Positions 24,911-33,843 of a DNA stretch of 64,000 bases are shown piece by piece. The position numbers and the translations under genes are program-made. Positions within the stretch are counted from its first letter, which is position 1; every line of letters begins with the position of its first letter. Below the pieces are notes generated by a model, which saw nothing but the letters and a program-made list of their open reading frames with translations, did no database searches and had not been told where the DNA came from. Origin of the DNA: Brevibacterium limosum (lineage in GTDB: Bacteria; Actinomycetota; Actinomycetes; Actinomycetales; Brevibacteriaceae); contig NZ_CP050154.1 of assembly GCF_011617705.1 (NCBI RefSeq), positions 620,001-684,000 on the forward strand. The letters run 5' to 3'.

Positions 24911-26059
24911 ATGGCGGAGACTCGGGTCAGCGAACTGCCTCGGCGGGGGTTCAACGTCGTCGCCCACCGCTTGCGTCTGGGGCTCAAGCGGGTGTGGGTG
25001 AACTCTGGTCAGCTGATCCAGATCCCCATCGCCGCGACCGCCGCCTACGCCTTCTGCGTCTACGTGCTCGACCACCCATATCCGTTCCTCGCCGCGGTCG
25101 CCTCTGCCGTCGGCATCGGCCCCGTCGTCGACCGTCGCCTGCGCCGTGCCCTCGAAATCGGCATCGGGGCGACGTTCGGGGTGCTCGTGGGCGAGATACT
25201 CGTCAACCTCTACGGCACCGGCATCTGGCAGCTCGCCCTGACCCTGATCATCGGTCTGACCATCGGCACGATCCTCAACTCCGGCGGCATCTTCATCACC
25301 CAGATCGCCGTCCAATCCGTCTACGTCGTCGTGGTCCCTGCCACCGCCACCACTCAGCCGTTTCCGCGCACCCTCGACGCTCTGACCGGATCCGTGTGCG
25401 CGATTCTGCTGGCCCTGCTGATCCCGCGCGACGCACGAAAGGTTCCGCGGCGCCTGGCCGCGGACATGCTCGAAGAGGTCGACGCCGTCCTCAGGATGAT
25501 GAAACGGGCCCTGCGCGATGCCGATGTGACGATGGCCGGCCGCGCCCTCGAACGTGCTCGTGAAACCCAGGACATCATCGACTCCTGGGGCTCATCGCTG
25601 CGGATCTCCCGGGAAGCCGCGAAGATCAATGCGCGTGCCCGCCGGCATGCCGCCGAGGTGACCCGGCTCTCCCGCGCCCATACCTTCTCCGACCGGGCGA
25701 TGCGCACCATGCGGGTGATCGCCCGCCGCGTCGTGGGCGTCACCGAGCTCGGCGTCGACAAACCCGTCATCGCCGATTACGTCGGGTCCTTGGCTGACGG
25801 GGCGAAGAAGCTCGAGATCGCCTTGCGCCGTGGTACCGATCGCTCCCTCGCCGAGGCGGACCTGTCCGAGGCGGCGGGCGCGCTGGATCCGCGGGCGAAG
25901 TCCGATTGGGATATCCACGACGAGTCGATGGTCCTGCTCCTGCGGACAGTCGCCGTCGACTTGCTGCAGGCCGCTGGGCTCACGCGTGAGGAAGCCCAGT
26001 CGAGGCTTCCGCCGCTGGCCGAGAACGCCGATGACGACGACGGGCCGAGCGTCGAATAG
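24911..26059 (+). CDS. FUSC-family membrane protein (aromatic acid exporter-like)
   Basis: A 382-residue protein. The N-terminal ~160 residues hold about five or six hydrophobic helices ('LIQIPIAATAAYAFCVYVL', 'LALTLIIGLTIGTILNS'); the remainder is cytoplasmic and helical with many Arg/Ala ('DMLEEVDAVLRMMKRALRD'). This is the layout of the FUSC/ArAE group, some of whose members export aromatic acids or are linked to envelope function; substrate here is unknown. GAGGGGACT precedes ATG 24911. It is divergent from pepN, with 85 bases between the starts. Confidence 0.75.
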   Translation: MAETRVSELPRRGFNVVAHRLRLGLKRVWVNSGQLIQIPIAATAAYAFCVYVLDHPYPFLAAVASAVGIGPVVDRRLRRALEIGIGATFGVLVGEILVNLYGTGIWQLALTLIIGLTIGTILNSGGIFITQIAVQSVYVVVVPATATTQPFPRTLDALTGSVCAILLALLIPRDARKVPRRLAADMLEEVDAVLRMMKRALRDADVTMAGRALERARETQDIIDSWGSSLRISREAAKINARARRHAAEVTRLSRAHTFSDRAMRTMRVIARRVVGVTELGVDKPVIADYVGSLADGAKKLEIALRRGTDRSLAEADLSEAAGALDPRAKSDWDIHDESMVLLLRTVAVDLLQAAGLTREEAQSRLPPLAENADDDDGPSVE

Positions 26060-26133
26060 CCGTCGAAACCGTTGTCGAATTGAGAGCCGGACGTCGAACG
26101 GGTCGGGCGTCGAACAGGCAGGGACCGAGGCAG

Positions 26134-26871
26134 TCAGCTGCTTTCGACGACGAAGACGGCGTTCGTGCCCGGTGCCAGAGCCGTGAAGCGATGAGGCTGA
26201 TCGCCCGGGTGGGTGAGGTAGTCGCCGACACTCAGGTCGTAGGACTTCCCGAGCACCTCGATGCGTGCGGCCCCGCGGCCGAGGATGACATGTTCGATCG
26301 TGCCCTGAGGGTGCGGCTGCGACTCTCGCGGTTCGCCGGGTTCGGCCTGAATGAAGTAGACGTCTCGTCGAGCATTCGTCGGCGACGGCGAGATCAGGGT
26401 GGCCACATAGTTCGCCGTCGTCGAGGGCAGGCTCGGCATATCGCCGACGTGCTGCAGCGCCACCTCGTGCGGGGGAGGGTCGAGCAGGCGAGCGAGAGGG
26501 ATGTCGAGGGCGGCGGCCAGCGCCCACATCGTCTCCAGGCTCGGATTGCCGCTGCCGGTTTCGAGCCCGGACATCGTCGACTTGCCGATGCCGGCCCGCC
26601 GAGCGACCTCCGACAAAGTCAGCCCGGCCCGCAGTCGTTCGCGCTTCAGCGCCGCCGCGATCTGCTGACTCGGCGAGAGCGCAGTGCCGGAGGCAGAGTG
26701 GCCGGAACCGGAAGTGGAGTGGCCGGAACCGGAAGCGCTGGAACCGGATGCACCGGAAGCGGACGAGCCGGCCTCATCGCCGGCTTGCCCGTCGACTGCC
26801 TCGGCAGGCGAATCGGGGTCGGAACCGCCCTGTGAGTCGTTCAGCGAATCAACGTTGCTTCGAGAAGTCAT
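26134..26871 (-). CDS. XRE-family regulator with cupin domain, divergent from azlCD
   Basis: A 245-residue regulator. The first ~65 residues are a Gly/Ser/His-rich low-complexity segment with repeated GSGHS-type units. The HTH is at about 68-125: 'ALKRERLRAGLTLSEVARRA' then 'GIGKSTMSGLETGSGNPS'. A cupin follows ('GTIEHVILGRGAARIEVLG', 'LSVGDYLTHPGDQPHRF'). TATAGT (complement of 26878-26883) ends 6 bases before the ATG, so the mRNA seems leaderless. The gene is divergent from the branched-chain amino acid exporter genes and likely represses them. Confidence 0.85.
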   Translation of the reverse strand: MTSRSNVDSLNDSQGGSDPDSPAEAVDGQAGDEAGSSASGASGSSASGSGHSTSGSGHSASGTALSPSQQIAAALKRERLRAGLTLSEVARRAGIGKSTMSGLETGSGNPSLETMWALAAALDIPLARLLDPPPHEVALQHVGDMPSLPSTTANYVATLISPSPTNARRDVYFIQAEPGEPRESQPHPQGTIEHVILGRGAARIEVLGKSYDLSVGDYLTHPGDQPHRFTALAPGTNAVFVVESS

Positions 26872-26877
26872 GAGTTC

Positions 26878-26935
26878 ACTATAGCGGGTAGACTGTTCGG
26901 GTTGACGAACGATCGCCGAGAGTGCACTGTATAGA
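26878..26935. promoter_or_regulatory. Divergent promoter region, XRE-cupin / azlC
   Basis: On the minus strand TATAGT lies 6 bases before the regulator's ATG. On the plus strand TTGACG (26902-26907) and TATAGA (26930-26935) lie before azlC. The palindrome AGTGCACT (26921-26928) and related GTTC..ATA / TAT.GAAC halves beside both starts are candidate binding sites for the regulator. Confidence 0.45.
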
Positions 26936-26937
26936 AC

Positions 26938-27768
26938 ATGGGTTCATTATTTCGCACGGATGAGCGGAAGCCTCGAGCCGAACGGGTTCTCCCCGGTTCG
27001 ACGTATCGTGCGGTCGCCATCGTCACCATCACGATCATCGCAGTCGCGCTCTCGTACGGGGCGATCTCCGCGGTCTCCGGCTTCGCCTGGTGGCAGACGC
27101 TGCTGCTGGCGATGTTCGCCCTCGGCGGCGCCGCCGAATTCACCTTCGTCGGCGTCATCGCCGCCGGCGGTGCCCCGATCCTCGCCGTGCTCGCAGGACT
27201 CCTCGTCAACTCCCGGAACTTCGCCTTCGGCGTTGCCGTCGGCCCCTTCTTCCCGCAGGACTGGCGAGCACTCATCGCCTCCCACTGGATCAACGATGAA
27301 TCCACCGCGATCTCGCGCATCGGGCACAACGACCGCGCGAAGTGGCACGCGTTCCTGCTCATGGGAGCCGCGATCGCGATCATGTGGCCCGGCGGTGCCA
27401 TGGTCGGACAGTGGCTGGGCAATGTCATCAACGCGGACCTGCTCGGTCTCGATGCGGCCTTCCCGATCATCCTCTTCTGCCTCATCCGCGGGGATCTGAA
27501 GAATCGAGTCACGCTCTCGCTGACCGTCATCGGCATCCTCGTCGCCGTGGGCCTGACTCCGCTGCTGCCGCTCGGATTGGGGGCAGTGACCTCGCTGTCC
27601 GTCTTCGTCTTCGTCGCAGCCGGATGGGGTGTGCGCTCATTCATCCGTCGCCGCTCCGGTGGTGCTGGTGCATTCGCAGACACTGCTGACGCAGACAGAG
27701 CCGGTGCCGGCAGCGTTGCCGCAGACGAACACTCGCAATCCACGACTCCAGGGGAAGGACACCGATGA
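26938..27768 (+). CDS. azlC: AzlC-family branched-chain amino acid exporter, large subunit
   Basis: A 276-residue membrane protein. Family traits are 'SYGAISAVSGFAWWQTLLLA', 'GGAAEFTFVGVIAAGG' and 'NSRNFAFGVAVGPFF'. AzlC with AzlD (BrnFE-like) exports leucine, isoleucine, valine or methionine. It ends with a ~30-residue Ala/Asp-rich hydrophilic tail and overlaps azlD by 4 bases (ATGA). ATG 26938 has no Shine-Dalgarno and lies directly after a -10-like TATAGA. The divergent XRE-cupin gene is the probable regulator. Confidence 0.88.
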   Translation: MGSLFRTDERKPRAERVLPGSTYRAVAIVTITIIAVALSYGAISAVSGFAWWQTLLLAMFALGGAAEFTFVGVIAAGGAPILAVLAGLLVNSRNFAFGVAVGPFFPQDWRALIASHWINDESTAISRIGHNDRAKWHAFLLMGAAIAIMWPGGAMVGQWLGNVINADLLGLDAAFPIILFCLIRGDLKNRVTLSLTVIGILVAVGLTPLLPLGLGAVTSLSVFVFVAAGWGVRSFIRRRSGGAGAFADTADADRAGAGSVAADEHSQSTTPGEGHR

Positions 27769-28199
27769 GCGCCCTCAGCTTCCTCATCGCACTGGCGGGG
27801 CTGAGCCTCGGAACCTATCTCATGCGCTTCGCCGGGGTGAAAGTCGGAGCCGCCATCGCGACGAAGGGGCGTCGACGCATCCCGTCGACCGCCTCGGCGG
27901 GGGTGGACGGACACGAGGAGAACCGCGCAGTCGGCGTCGGAGGAGACCCCGGCGAATCCACCGCACCTGCCGACTCGACCGAGCGTGTGACGATGTGGAT
28001 GGACCGGGCCACGGTCGTGCTCATCGGCGCCGTCTTCGCGACGACCGCGATCTTCGACGGGAAGGACATCGCCGACCCGGCACGCCTCCTCGGGGTCGGG
28101 GCGGGCGTGCTCGCCGCGATCCTGCGCGTGCCGATGCTGCTCGCCGTGGTCATCGGCATGGCCGTGTGCGCACTCATCCGCACGACAGGGGTCCTCTGA
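27765..28199 (+). CDS. azlD: AzlD-type branched-chain amino acid exporter, small subunit
   Basis: A 144-residue membrane protein with about four helices. It is longer than the usual ~100-110 because a hydrophilic stretch of ~30 residues (GRRRIPSTASAGVDGHEEN...) is inserted between helix 1 and the family block 'VTMWMDRATVVLIGAVFATT'. It is translated by ATGA overlap with azlC and completes the exporter. The insert region contains the repeated 10-mer at 27889-27898. Confidence 0.8.
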   Translation: MSALSFLIALAGLSLGTYLMRFAGVKVGAAIATKGRRRIPSTASAGVDGHEENRAVGVGGDPGESTAPADSTERVTMWMDRATVVLIGAVFATTAIFDGKDIADPARLLGVGAGVLAAILRVPMLLAVVIGMAVCALIRTTGVL

Positions 28200-28205
28200 G
28201 CCGAT

Positions 28206-28239
28206 GGGAGCGTCCGTCCCCGAATTCGGGACAGCTCCC
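28206..28239 (+). terminator. Hairpin downstream of azlCD
   Basis: GGGAGC (28206-28211) pairs with GCTCCC (28234-28239); inside it GTCCC and GGGAC (28216-28220 / 28228-28232) pair around CGAATTC. It starts 6 bases past the azlD stop. Confidence 0.6.
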
Positions 28240-28321
28240 GCGCACTGAGAAAGCCGTGGGACGCGGGTGGGCAATTGCCGAGGATCTGCGGCCCGGAACT
28301 GCCCCGAAAGCACGAGATTGC

Positions 28322-28327
28322 TAGGCT
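28322..28327 (+). promoter_or_regulatory. -10 box of a leaderless promoter
   Basis: TAGGCT ends 6 bases before ATG 28334; no Shine-Dalgarno follows. Confidence 0.5.
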
Positions 28328-28333
28328 GGGACC

Positions 28334-28645
28334 ATGGAATACATTGCGGGCTTTCAGCGTCTCGTCTTTCTTGCCCTGACGGTGGCCGCATTCATCGTCC
28401 AGCTCTGGGCGTTCATCGACTGCCTCCGCTTCAAGGACGAGAACTACCGCGCCGTGGACAAACAGAGCAAGAAGTTCTGGGTCATCCTCCTCGGCGTCGG
28501 ACTCGCGCTCGCCCTCATCGCCCTGCCTCCGATGGGCATGAGCATGATCTTCCTCAACATCATCGCCCTCGTCGCGGGCATCGTCTACCTCACCGACGTA
28601 CGCCCGAAGATCCGTGCCGTCGACCCCCGCTACCGCAACCGCTGA
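28334..28645 (+). CDS. DUF2516 family small membrane protein
   Basis: A 103-residue protein with an N-terminal helix ('LVFLALTVAAFIVQLWAFID'), a short polar loop with 'RAVDKQSKKFWVILLG', and two further helices ending in 'VRPKIRAVDPR'. This layout matches DUF2516, found across Actinobacteria, function unknown. It appears leaderless (TAGGCT, 6 bases before ATG). The alpha/beta hydrolase gene follows after 47 bases. Confidence 0.8.
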   Translation: MEYIAGFQRLVFLALTVAAFIVQLWAFIDCLRFKDENYRAVDKQSKKFWVILLGVGLALALIALPPMGMSMIFLNIIALVAGIVYLTDVRPKIRAVDPRYRNR

Positions 28646-28692
28646 CGCGCCGGACCGTTCGAGCACCCTCCCCGCATGAGCACACCCAACGC

Positions 28693-29502
28693 ATGAGCAC
28701 AGACCTCAACCTGCCGGGTCCCGAATCCGGCTTCATCGCCACGTTCGGAACCGGTGAACCGCACACCCTCTTCGGCCACGGATTCGCCGGCGCGATCCGC
28801 GACACCCGCCCCTTCGGCACCGGCATCACCGGCACCCGCCACTTTCTCCATCTGCCTGGCCACGGCGGCCGCCCCTCACCCGGCCCCGGATGGACCTACC
28901 CGCACATCGCCGAGGTGCTCGCCGACGCCGTTGCCGCCACCTCGGCGAGCCGGGCACTGGGCGTCTCGATGTCCGCAGGCGGACTCCTCCACCTGCTGAG
29001 CATCGCCCACCCCGTGACTCGCGGCCTCGACAAGGTCGCCCTCGTCCTCCCCGCCTCCTTCACCGGATTCCCCGCCGAGGTGGCCGTCGCCAACCGCTCC
29101 TACCTGGATCGACTGCAGGGTCTGGTCGCGAATGAGGACATCGACGGAATCGTCGGGCTCATGCTCTCCCGCGAACCCGCCGAGGTGGCCCAGATGCTGC
29201 CCGCGCAGGCGTGGACGAAGGCGAAAGCCGAGAACCTCGTCCGCACCGACATGTCCGACGGACTCGGACTCGCCCTCGAAATCGCCGTCGCGGACACCGC
29301 CGAGGCCGCCGAGAATCTGCGCTCCTTCCCCGGCGACGTCCTCGTGCTCACCCACGAAGACGACCCGGCGCATCCTGTCGCCGTCGCCGAGGGCATCCAC
29401 CGTGCGATTCCGAGCTCCCGCCTCGAGGTGCTTCCCGCCGGATCGATCCTGTGGCGCGGACGACACGTCGTTCGGCGCATCCTCGGTGAGTTCTTCGGCT
29501 AG
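28693..29502 (+). CDS. Alpha/beta hydrolase
   Basis: A 269-residue protein. Seen are the oxyanion region 'LFGHGFAGAIRDTRPFG', a nucleophile elbow 'ALGVSMSAGGLLHLLS' (G-x-S-x-A/G type), and near the C-terminus an acid/His region 'VLTHEDDPAHPVAVAEGIHR'. No signal peptide. The substrate is unknown; similar actinobacterial hydrolases stand beside mshA. ATG 28693 is preceded by a 10-base direct repeat GCATGAGCAC (28675, 28691) whose second copy includes the start. Confidence 0.75.
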   Translation: MSTDLNLPGPESGFIATFGTGEPHTLFGHGFAGAIRDTRPFGTGITGTRHFLHLPGHGGRPSPGPGWTYPHIAEVLADAVAATSASRALGVSMSAGGLLHLLSIAHPVTRGLDKVALVLPASFTGFPAEVAVANRSYLDRLQGLVANEDIDGIVGLMLSREPAEVAQMLPAQAWTKAKAENLVRTDMSDGLGLALEIAVADTAEAAENLRSFPGDVLVLTHEDDPAHPVAVAEGIHRAIPSSRLEVLPAGSILWRGRHVVRRILGEFFG

Positions 29503-29524
29503 GCACGTGACCGAGGTCGTTGGC

Positions 29525-29530
29525 TAGACT
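29525..29530 (+). promoter_or_regulatory. -10 box of leaderless mshA promoter
   Basis: TAGACT ends 6 bases before GTG 29537. No Shine-Dalgarno is present. Confidence 0.55.
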
Positions 29531-29536
29531 GTCTCC

Positions 29537-30928
29537 GTGCGCATCTCTGTCCTCTCCCTCCACACCTCGCCCGCCGCCCAGCCCGGCCAGGGCGACGCCG
29601 GAGGAATGAACGTCTACGTCGACCAGTCCGTGCGCGCGCTCGCCGCGGCCGGACACCGGGTCGACGTGTTCACCGCCGACCCGGGCGGCCCCGACGGCAT
29701 GGGAGGCAGCGAAGGTGGGGGCGCCGACGGATCGAGCGCCGACCCCGACCCCGACGCCGACGCAGGCGCGGGTGCGAAGCTGCAGATCACCGATTCCATC
29801 ACCCTCCACCATCTGCCGGTCGGTGCGACGACGAAGGATGAGCTCGCCGATGCGATCGACGCGCTCGCCGAAATGCTCAACGACCATCCCGACTTCCGCG
29901 TTGCCGATTTCATCTGGACCCACTATTGGATCTCCGCCGAGGCGGCCCTGCGCGCCCGCGAAACGACCCTCGCCATCGGCGCCGGCTCCACCGGCCCGGT
30001 GATCGGAGACGAGCGGCCGGTCCGTGCACCGATTGCGGTGAGCATGCACACGATCGGCGCCGTCAAGAACCGTGATTCGGAGACCAGCCACGAACGACCC
30101 CAACGACTCGACGCCGAAGAGCGCATCGCCGCCGAGGCGGACCTGCTCGTCGCGGCCACCCCCGCCGAACGCCGCGACCTCATCACCGAACTCCACACCG
30201 ACCCCGACTCGGTCGTCGTCGCCCGACCCGGTGTCGACCACTCGCTCTACACACCGGATTCGCAGTCGGCGGCACGCGCACGTCTGGGATTTGCCGAGGA
30301 CGAGGCGATCGTCCTCTACGTCGGGCGGATGCAGTTCATCAAAGGCACGGACGTCGCCGTCGATGCCCTGGCCGAATTGCGGGAACGCAACCCGCACCTG
30401 GCTTCTCGCACTCGCGGAATCCTCCTCGGTGCGGCCTCGGGGGTCGCTGTTGACGGGGCCGGCGGAGCGTTCCCACCCTCTTCGACGTATCTGCGGGAAC
30501 TGACCGCTGCGATCGCGAACGAACCCAGCGTCGAGGTCCGCCCGCCCGTCCCCTCCCACATCCTCGTCGACTACTACCGCGCCGCGGACGTGCTCATCGT
30601 GCCCTCCCGCAGCGAATCCTTCGGACTCGTCGCCGCCGAAGCGGCGTCCTCAGGTCTGCCGGCGATCGCCTCGGCGGTGGGGGGACTGCCCGAGATCGTC
30701 GAACACGGACATTCGGGACTGCTCATCGCCGACCACAACCCGCATCACTGGGCGACGGCGATCGAAACCCTGCTCAATGACACGGATCTGCTGGCCGAAC
30801 TCGCCGGCCACGCCGTCGACCGTGCCGAACGCTTCGATTGGGGCCGGACCGTCGCGGCCGCCCTCGACGCACTGCCGGACATCTCCGGTGCCTCAGCACG
30901 GGAGTCGGAAGCGCTCGGAGCGTGCTGA
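29537..30928 (+). CDS. mshA: D-inositol-3-phosphate glycosyltransferase MshA (mycothiol synthesis step 1)
   Basis: A 463-residue GT4 glycosyltransferase. The MshA signature 'LSLHTSPAAQPGQGDAGGMN' opens the protein. It transfers GlcNAc from UDP-GlcNAc to 1-L-myo-inositol-1-phosphate, the first step of mycothiol synthesis. The C-terminal Rossmann half has 'LYVGRMQFIKGTDVAVDAL' and the nucleotide-sugar E-x7-E motif region 'PSRSESFGLVAAEAASSG'. An Asp/Gly-rich insert (about residues 53-80) replaces a short loop. The start is at GTG 29537 with a -10 box 6 bases upstream. ybjN follows as in other actinobacteria. The window also encodes a mycothiol-dependent dehydrogenase at 46146-47237. Confidence 0.9.
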   Translation: MRISVLSLHTSPAAQPGQGDAGGMNVYVDQSVRALAAAGHRVDVFTADPGGPDGMGGSEGGGADGSSADPDPDADAGAGAKLQITDSITLHHLPVGATTKDELADAIDALAEMLNDHPDFRVADFIWTHYWISAEAALRARETTLAIGAGSTGPVIGDERPVRAPIAVSMHTIGAVKNRDSETSHERPQRLDAEERIAAEADLLVAATPAERRDLITELHTDPDSVVVARPGVDHSLYTPDSQSAARARLGFAEDEAIVLYVGRMQFIKGTDVAVDALAELRERNPHLASRTRGILLGAASGVAVDGAGGAFPPSSTYLRELTAAIANEPSVEVRPPVPSHILVDYYRAADVLIVPSRSESFGLVAAEAASSGLPAIASAVGGLPEIVEHGHSGLLIADHNPHHWATAIETLLNDTDLLAELAGHAVDRAERFDWGRTVAAALDALPDISGASARESEALGAC

Positions 30929-30978
30929 GACGCTAGAGTCGGCGGTGAGCATGAGAGCCGAGCGAAAGGCGTGAGAGC

Positions 30979-31671
30979 ATGAGCACCGACACCGAGACGA
31001 TCCTGGCCGGAGTGCGCGCCTGGGCCGAGGACAACGACGTTCCAGTCGACTCGATCGAGGACTCGGAGATCGTCGTGACTCTGCCGGGGGAGAAGAAGCT
31101 CAAGACGAATGTCGCGGTCAGCGTCTTCGCTCGCACCGCTCACCTGCAGGCGTTCGTCATCCGTCATCCCGATGAGAACTCGGCCGAATTCAATCGGTGG
31201 CTGCTGCAGAAGAATCTCAAGCCCGGGCCGGTGGCATTCGCGGTCGACAGCCTCGGCGATGTCTATCTGCGGGCTAGCGTGCCGCGTGAATATCTGCTCG
31301 ATGAGCTCGACGGACTGCTCGGGGCGATGCTCGCCGCGGCGGATTCGTCGTTCAACGAACTCCTCCTCATCGGATTCCTCACCGGGATGAAGAAGGAATG
31401 GGCCTGGCGGGTCGGTCGAGGCGAGTCGACGCGCAACCTCGCCGCCTTCGAGAAGGTGCTCAGCGGAGACGACAACGAATTCCTCGGCACCTTCGGCGAG
31501 GCCGACGCCGAACCTCCGGCGGTGTCGGCCGATCGGGAGAGTGAGTCGGCTGGGCAGGCGAGTCGGGCGCCCGGGCAATCAGGCGCGAGACTTGAGCAGG
31601 TGAGTGAGGCGCCCGGTCAGGGCGCTTCGGATGCCTCCGCCGACGATCAGCGCCGAGGCCCGCGCCGATGA
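30979..31671 (+). CDS. YbjN-domain protein downstream of mshA
   Basis: A 230-residue soluble protein. The YbjN/type-III-chaperone-like domain covers about residues 1-165 ('AFVIRHPDENSAEFNRWLL', 'LYLRASVP'-like 'VYLRASVPREYLLDELDG'). The last ~65 residues are an Ala/Ser/Gln-rich tail. A YbjN gene follows mshA in mycobacteria (Rv0487) and many relatives; its role is unknown and it may be a chaperone-like protein. It overlaps the DUF1801 gene by 4 bases. Confidence 0.8.
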   Translation: MSTDTETILAGVRAWAEDNDVPVDSIEDSEIVVTLPGEKKLKTNVAVSVFARTAHLQAFVIRHPDENSAEFNRWLLQKNLKPGPVAFAVDSLGDVYLRASVPREYLLDELDGLLGAMLAAADSSFNELLLIGFLTGMKKEWAWRVGRGESTRNLAAFEKVLSGDDNEFLGTFGEADAEPPAVSADRESESAGQASRAPGQSGARLEQVSEAPGQGASDASADDQRRGPRR

Positions 31672-32048
31672 GTGCGGAGACGTCCAAGCCGACGACTGTC
31701 GATGGGTACATTGCATCATTCGACGACGAGCGGCACCGCCTCTTCCTTGCGAAGCTGCGCGAACTCAGTCTTGCCGCGGCCCCGCAGGCCGAGGAGAGCC
31801 TCAAATGGGGCAGTCCCGCCTACGCTCTCGGCTCGATCCTGTTCGTGTTCGCCGGGTACAAGAAGCACGCGAACTTCGTCTTCACCCCCAGCACCAAAGA
31901 AGCCTTCGCCGACCATCTGCAGGACTTCGACACCGGAAAGGGCTCGATCAAGCTGCCCTATGACGAAGAGATTCCGGTCGAGCTGCTGACCGCGATGATC
32001 GCCCATCGGATCCGCGAATTCGTCGTTGACGGAGTGAAGTGGATGTGA
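31668..32048 (+). CDS. DUF1801 domain protein
   Basis: A 126-residue protein. 'LRELSLAAAPQAEESLKWGS', 'AGYKKHANFVFTPS' and 'GKGSIKLPYDEEIPVELL' match the DUF1801 (YdhG-like) fold, a small alpha/beta domain of unknown biochemical role. It starts by ATGA overlap with ybjN, so it is co-translated. It converges with the GNAT gene with only 13 bases between the stops. Confidence 0.8.
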   Translation: MSAETSKPTTVDGYIASFDDERHRLFLAKLRELSLAAAPQAEESLKWGSPAYALGSILFVFAGYKKHANFVFTPSTKEAFADHLQDFDTGKGSIKLPYDEEIPVELLTAMIAHRIREFVVDGVKWM

Positions 32049-32061
32049 AGCCGAACCAGGT

Positions 32062-32688
32062 TCAGGTCAGCGGGAGCTTCATTCCCTCATGGCTGGCGAC
32101 ATAGCCGAGTCGGGCATAGAAACGCCGTGCGTCGGTGCGTGATCTGTCGGTTGTGAGCTGAGCGAGTCCGGCGCCGAAGCGACGTCCGCATTCGTGAGCC
32201 CACTCGAAGACCGCTGTGCCGAGTCCGATGCCCTGGGCCGCGGCACCGATTCGCACCGCTTCGATCTGCAGCCGGAGCGTGCCGCGGCGAGACAGGCTGG
32301 GAAGCAGGCTCAGCTGCAGGGTCCCGACGACGGTCGAAGCATCGTCGGTCTGATTCTGGTTCGCGACTTCGGCGACGGCGACGAGGAGCTGATTGGGATC
32401 GGCGGCGATGAGTGCGAAGGCGCGGGCATAAGGGTCCGCCTCCTCGGCGTCGGTGGTTGCAGTGTCGCCGGCGGCGGGTGCGGAACCGGCTGCGGCCCCG
32501 CCCGCACGGCCGACGATCTCAGCGCCTTTCTCGCGGGTGGCGCCGAGGACGTCATCACGCAGCAGTGCGACGAGGGCGGAGACATCGGACTCGCCGGCGC
32601 GGCGGATGATGAACGTCCGACCAGCCAGCTCCACGGTCTCCGGGGCGAATCCGTCGAAGCCTCGGCCCGCGGACTCCTCGGCGGTCAT
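32062..32688 (-). CDS. GNAT-family N-acetyltransferase
   Basis: A 208-residue protein. The acetyl-CoA loop is in 'GIGLGTAVFEWAHECGRRFG' (Q/R-x-x-G-x-G/A type, here G-x-G-L-G-T-A), followed by 'LTTDRSRTDARRFYARLGY' and 'SHEGMKL'. An Ala/Gly/Asp insert lies at residues ~60-85. The acceptor is unknown. It is downstream of, and overlaps by 4 bases, the BASS transporter gene, so the two form an operon. Confidence 0.82.
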   Translation of the reverse strand: MTAEESAGRGFDGFAPETVELAGRTFIIRRAGESDVSALVALLRDDVLGATREKGAEIVGRAGGAAAGSAPAAGDTATTDAEEADPYARAFALIAADPNQLLVAVAEVANQNQTDDASTVVGTLQLSLLPSLSRRGTLRLQIEAVRIGAAAQGIGLGTAVFEWAHECGRRFGAGLAQLTTDRSRTDARRFYARLGYVASHEGMKLPLT

Positions 32689-33728
32689 CGGCTCGTGGCC
32701 CCACCGGATGACGCATCGGCGACTGCAGGCTCACGGTCGGACGCATCGACCGGCGGCTTGCCGTACGGGCGGCGGGCGAAGATCGAGGCCAACAGGGCGC
32801 CGGAGACGTTGTGCCACACGCTGAAGACCGCTCCGGGCAGTGCCGCCAGCGGCGAGAAGTACGTGGTGGCCAAGGTCGATGCCAGTCCGGAGTTCTGAAG
32901 CCCGACCTCGAAGGACAGGGCGCGACGCGTCGGAGTGTCGAGGCGGCAGGCCGCGGCCACACCATAGCCGACGCCGAGCCCGAGCAGGTTGTGCGTGACG
33001 ACCGCCAGCAGCACGAGCACGCCGGCGGTGGCGATCGAATCGGCCGAACCGGCGACGACGATCGCGACGATATAGGCGATGGCGATCGAGGCCAGCCACG
33101 GCAGCACCGGCGAGATCCTGTCGATGAGCTTCGACGCGAACACGCGGACGATGACACCGACGATGACCGGCACGAGCACTGTCTGGCAGATCGAGACGAA
33201 CATCGACCAGAACGGCACATCCATGTACGAACCGGCCAACCACAGAGTCAGCAGCGGGGTGAGCACGGGAGCGCACAGCGTCGACAGAGTCGTGATCGAC
33301 ACCGACAATGCCGTATCGCCCTTCGACAGATAGGTCACGACGTTCGACGCGGTGCCGCCGGGAGCGCAGCCGACGAGGATGACGCCGACAGCGATCTCGG
33401 GCGGAAGCGAGTAGACGGTCACGACGAGGAGGCCGAGCAGCGGCATCGCCACGAACTGAGTGACGACGCCGAGCACCGCGATCCACGGCCGTTTCGCGAT
33501 GCGAGCGAAGTCCGGCAGGGTCAGCGTCAGGCCCATGAAGAACATGACCACACCGAGCGCCCATGTGATCGACGGCGCCAGAGGAGTGAAGGCGTCGGGC
33601 AGCAGGAACCCGAGCACTCCGGCGATGACGACGAGGACCGGCAGAGCCGTGACGGCGATGATCGAACTGCGGTCGGCCGCAGGAGCGGCATTGCCCCCGG
33701 AAGCCTGGTGTGCTGGCGTGTGTGACAT
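32685..33728 (-). CDS. Bile acid:sodium symporter family transporter
   Basis: A 347-residue membrane protein with 8-10 helices. Family motifs are 'GVVMFFMGLTLTLPDFARI', 'VGCAPGGTASNVVTYLSKGD' and near the end 'SFEVGLQNSGLASTLA'. BASS proteins move organic anions such as pantoate, pyruvate or amino acid-like compounds with sodium; the substrate here is unknown. The gene starts at ATG 33728 and is divergent from gpmA. Confidence 0.88.
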   Translation of the reverse strand: MSHTPAHQASGGNAAPAADRSSIIAVTALPVLVVIAGVLGFLLPDAFTPLAPSITWALGVVMFFMGLTLTLPDFARIAKRPWIAVLGVVTQFVAMPLLGLLVVTVYSLPPEIAVGVILVGCAPGGTASNVVTYLSKGDTALSVSITTLSTLCAPVLTPLLTLWLAGSYMDVPFWSMFVSICQTVLVPVIVGVIVRVFASKLIDRISPVLPWLASIAIAYIVAIVVAGSADSIATAGVLVLLAVVTHNLLGLGVGYGVAAACRLDTPTRRALSFEVGLQNSGLASTLATTYFSPLAALPGAVFSVWHNVSGALLASIFARRPYGKPPVDASDREPAVADASSGGATSR

Positions 33729-33843
33729 GCGTCCAGGCTACGCCGACCATTTTGTCATTCGAGACACATAGCCGGATCGTGAGACTGGGCCATAGACCCG
33801 GCGCGAGCCCGTCGCAGCCCCGGCCCAAGCCCGCCGCAGCGGC

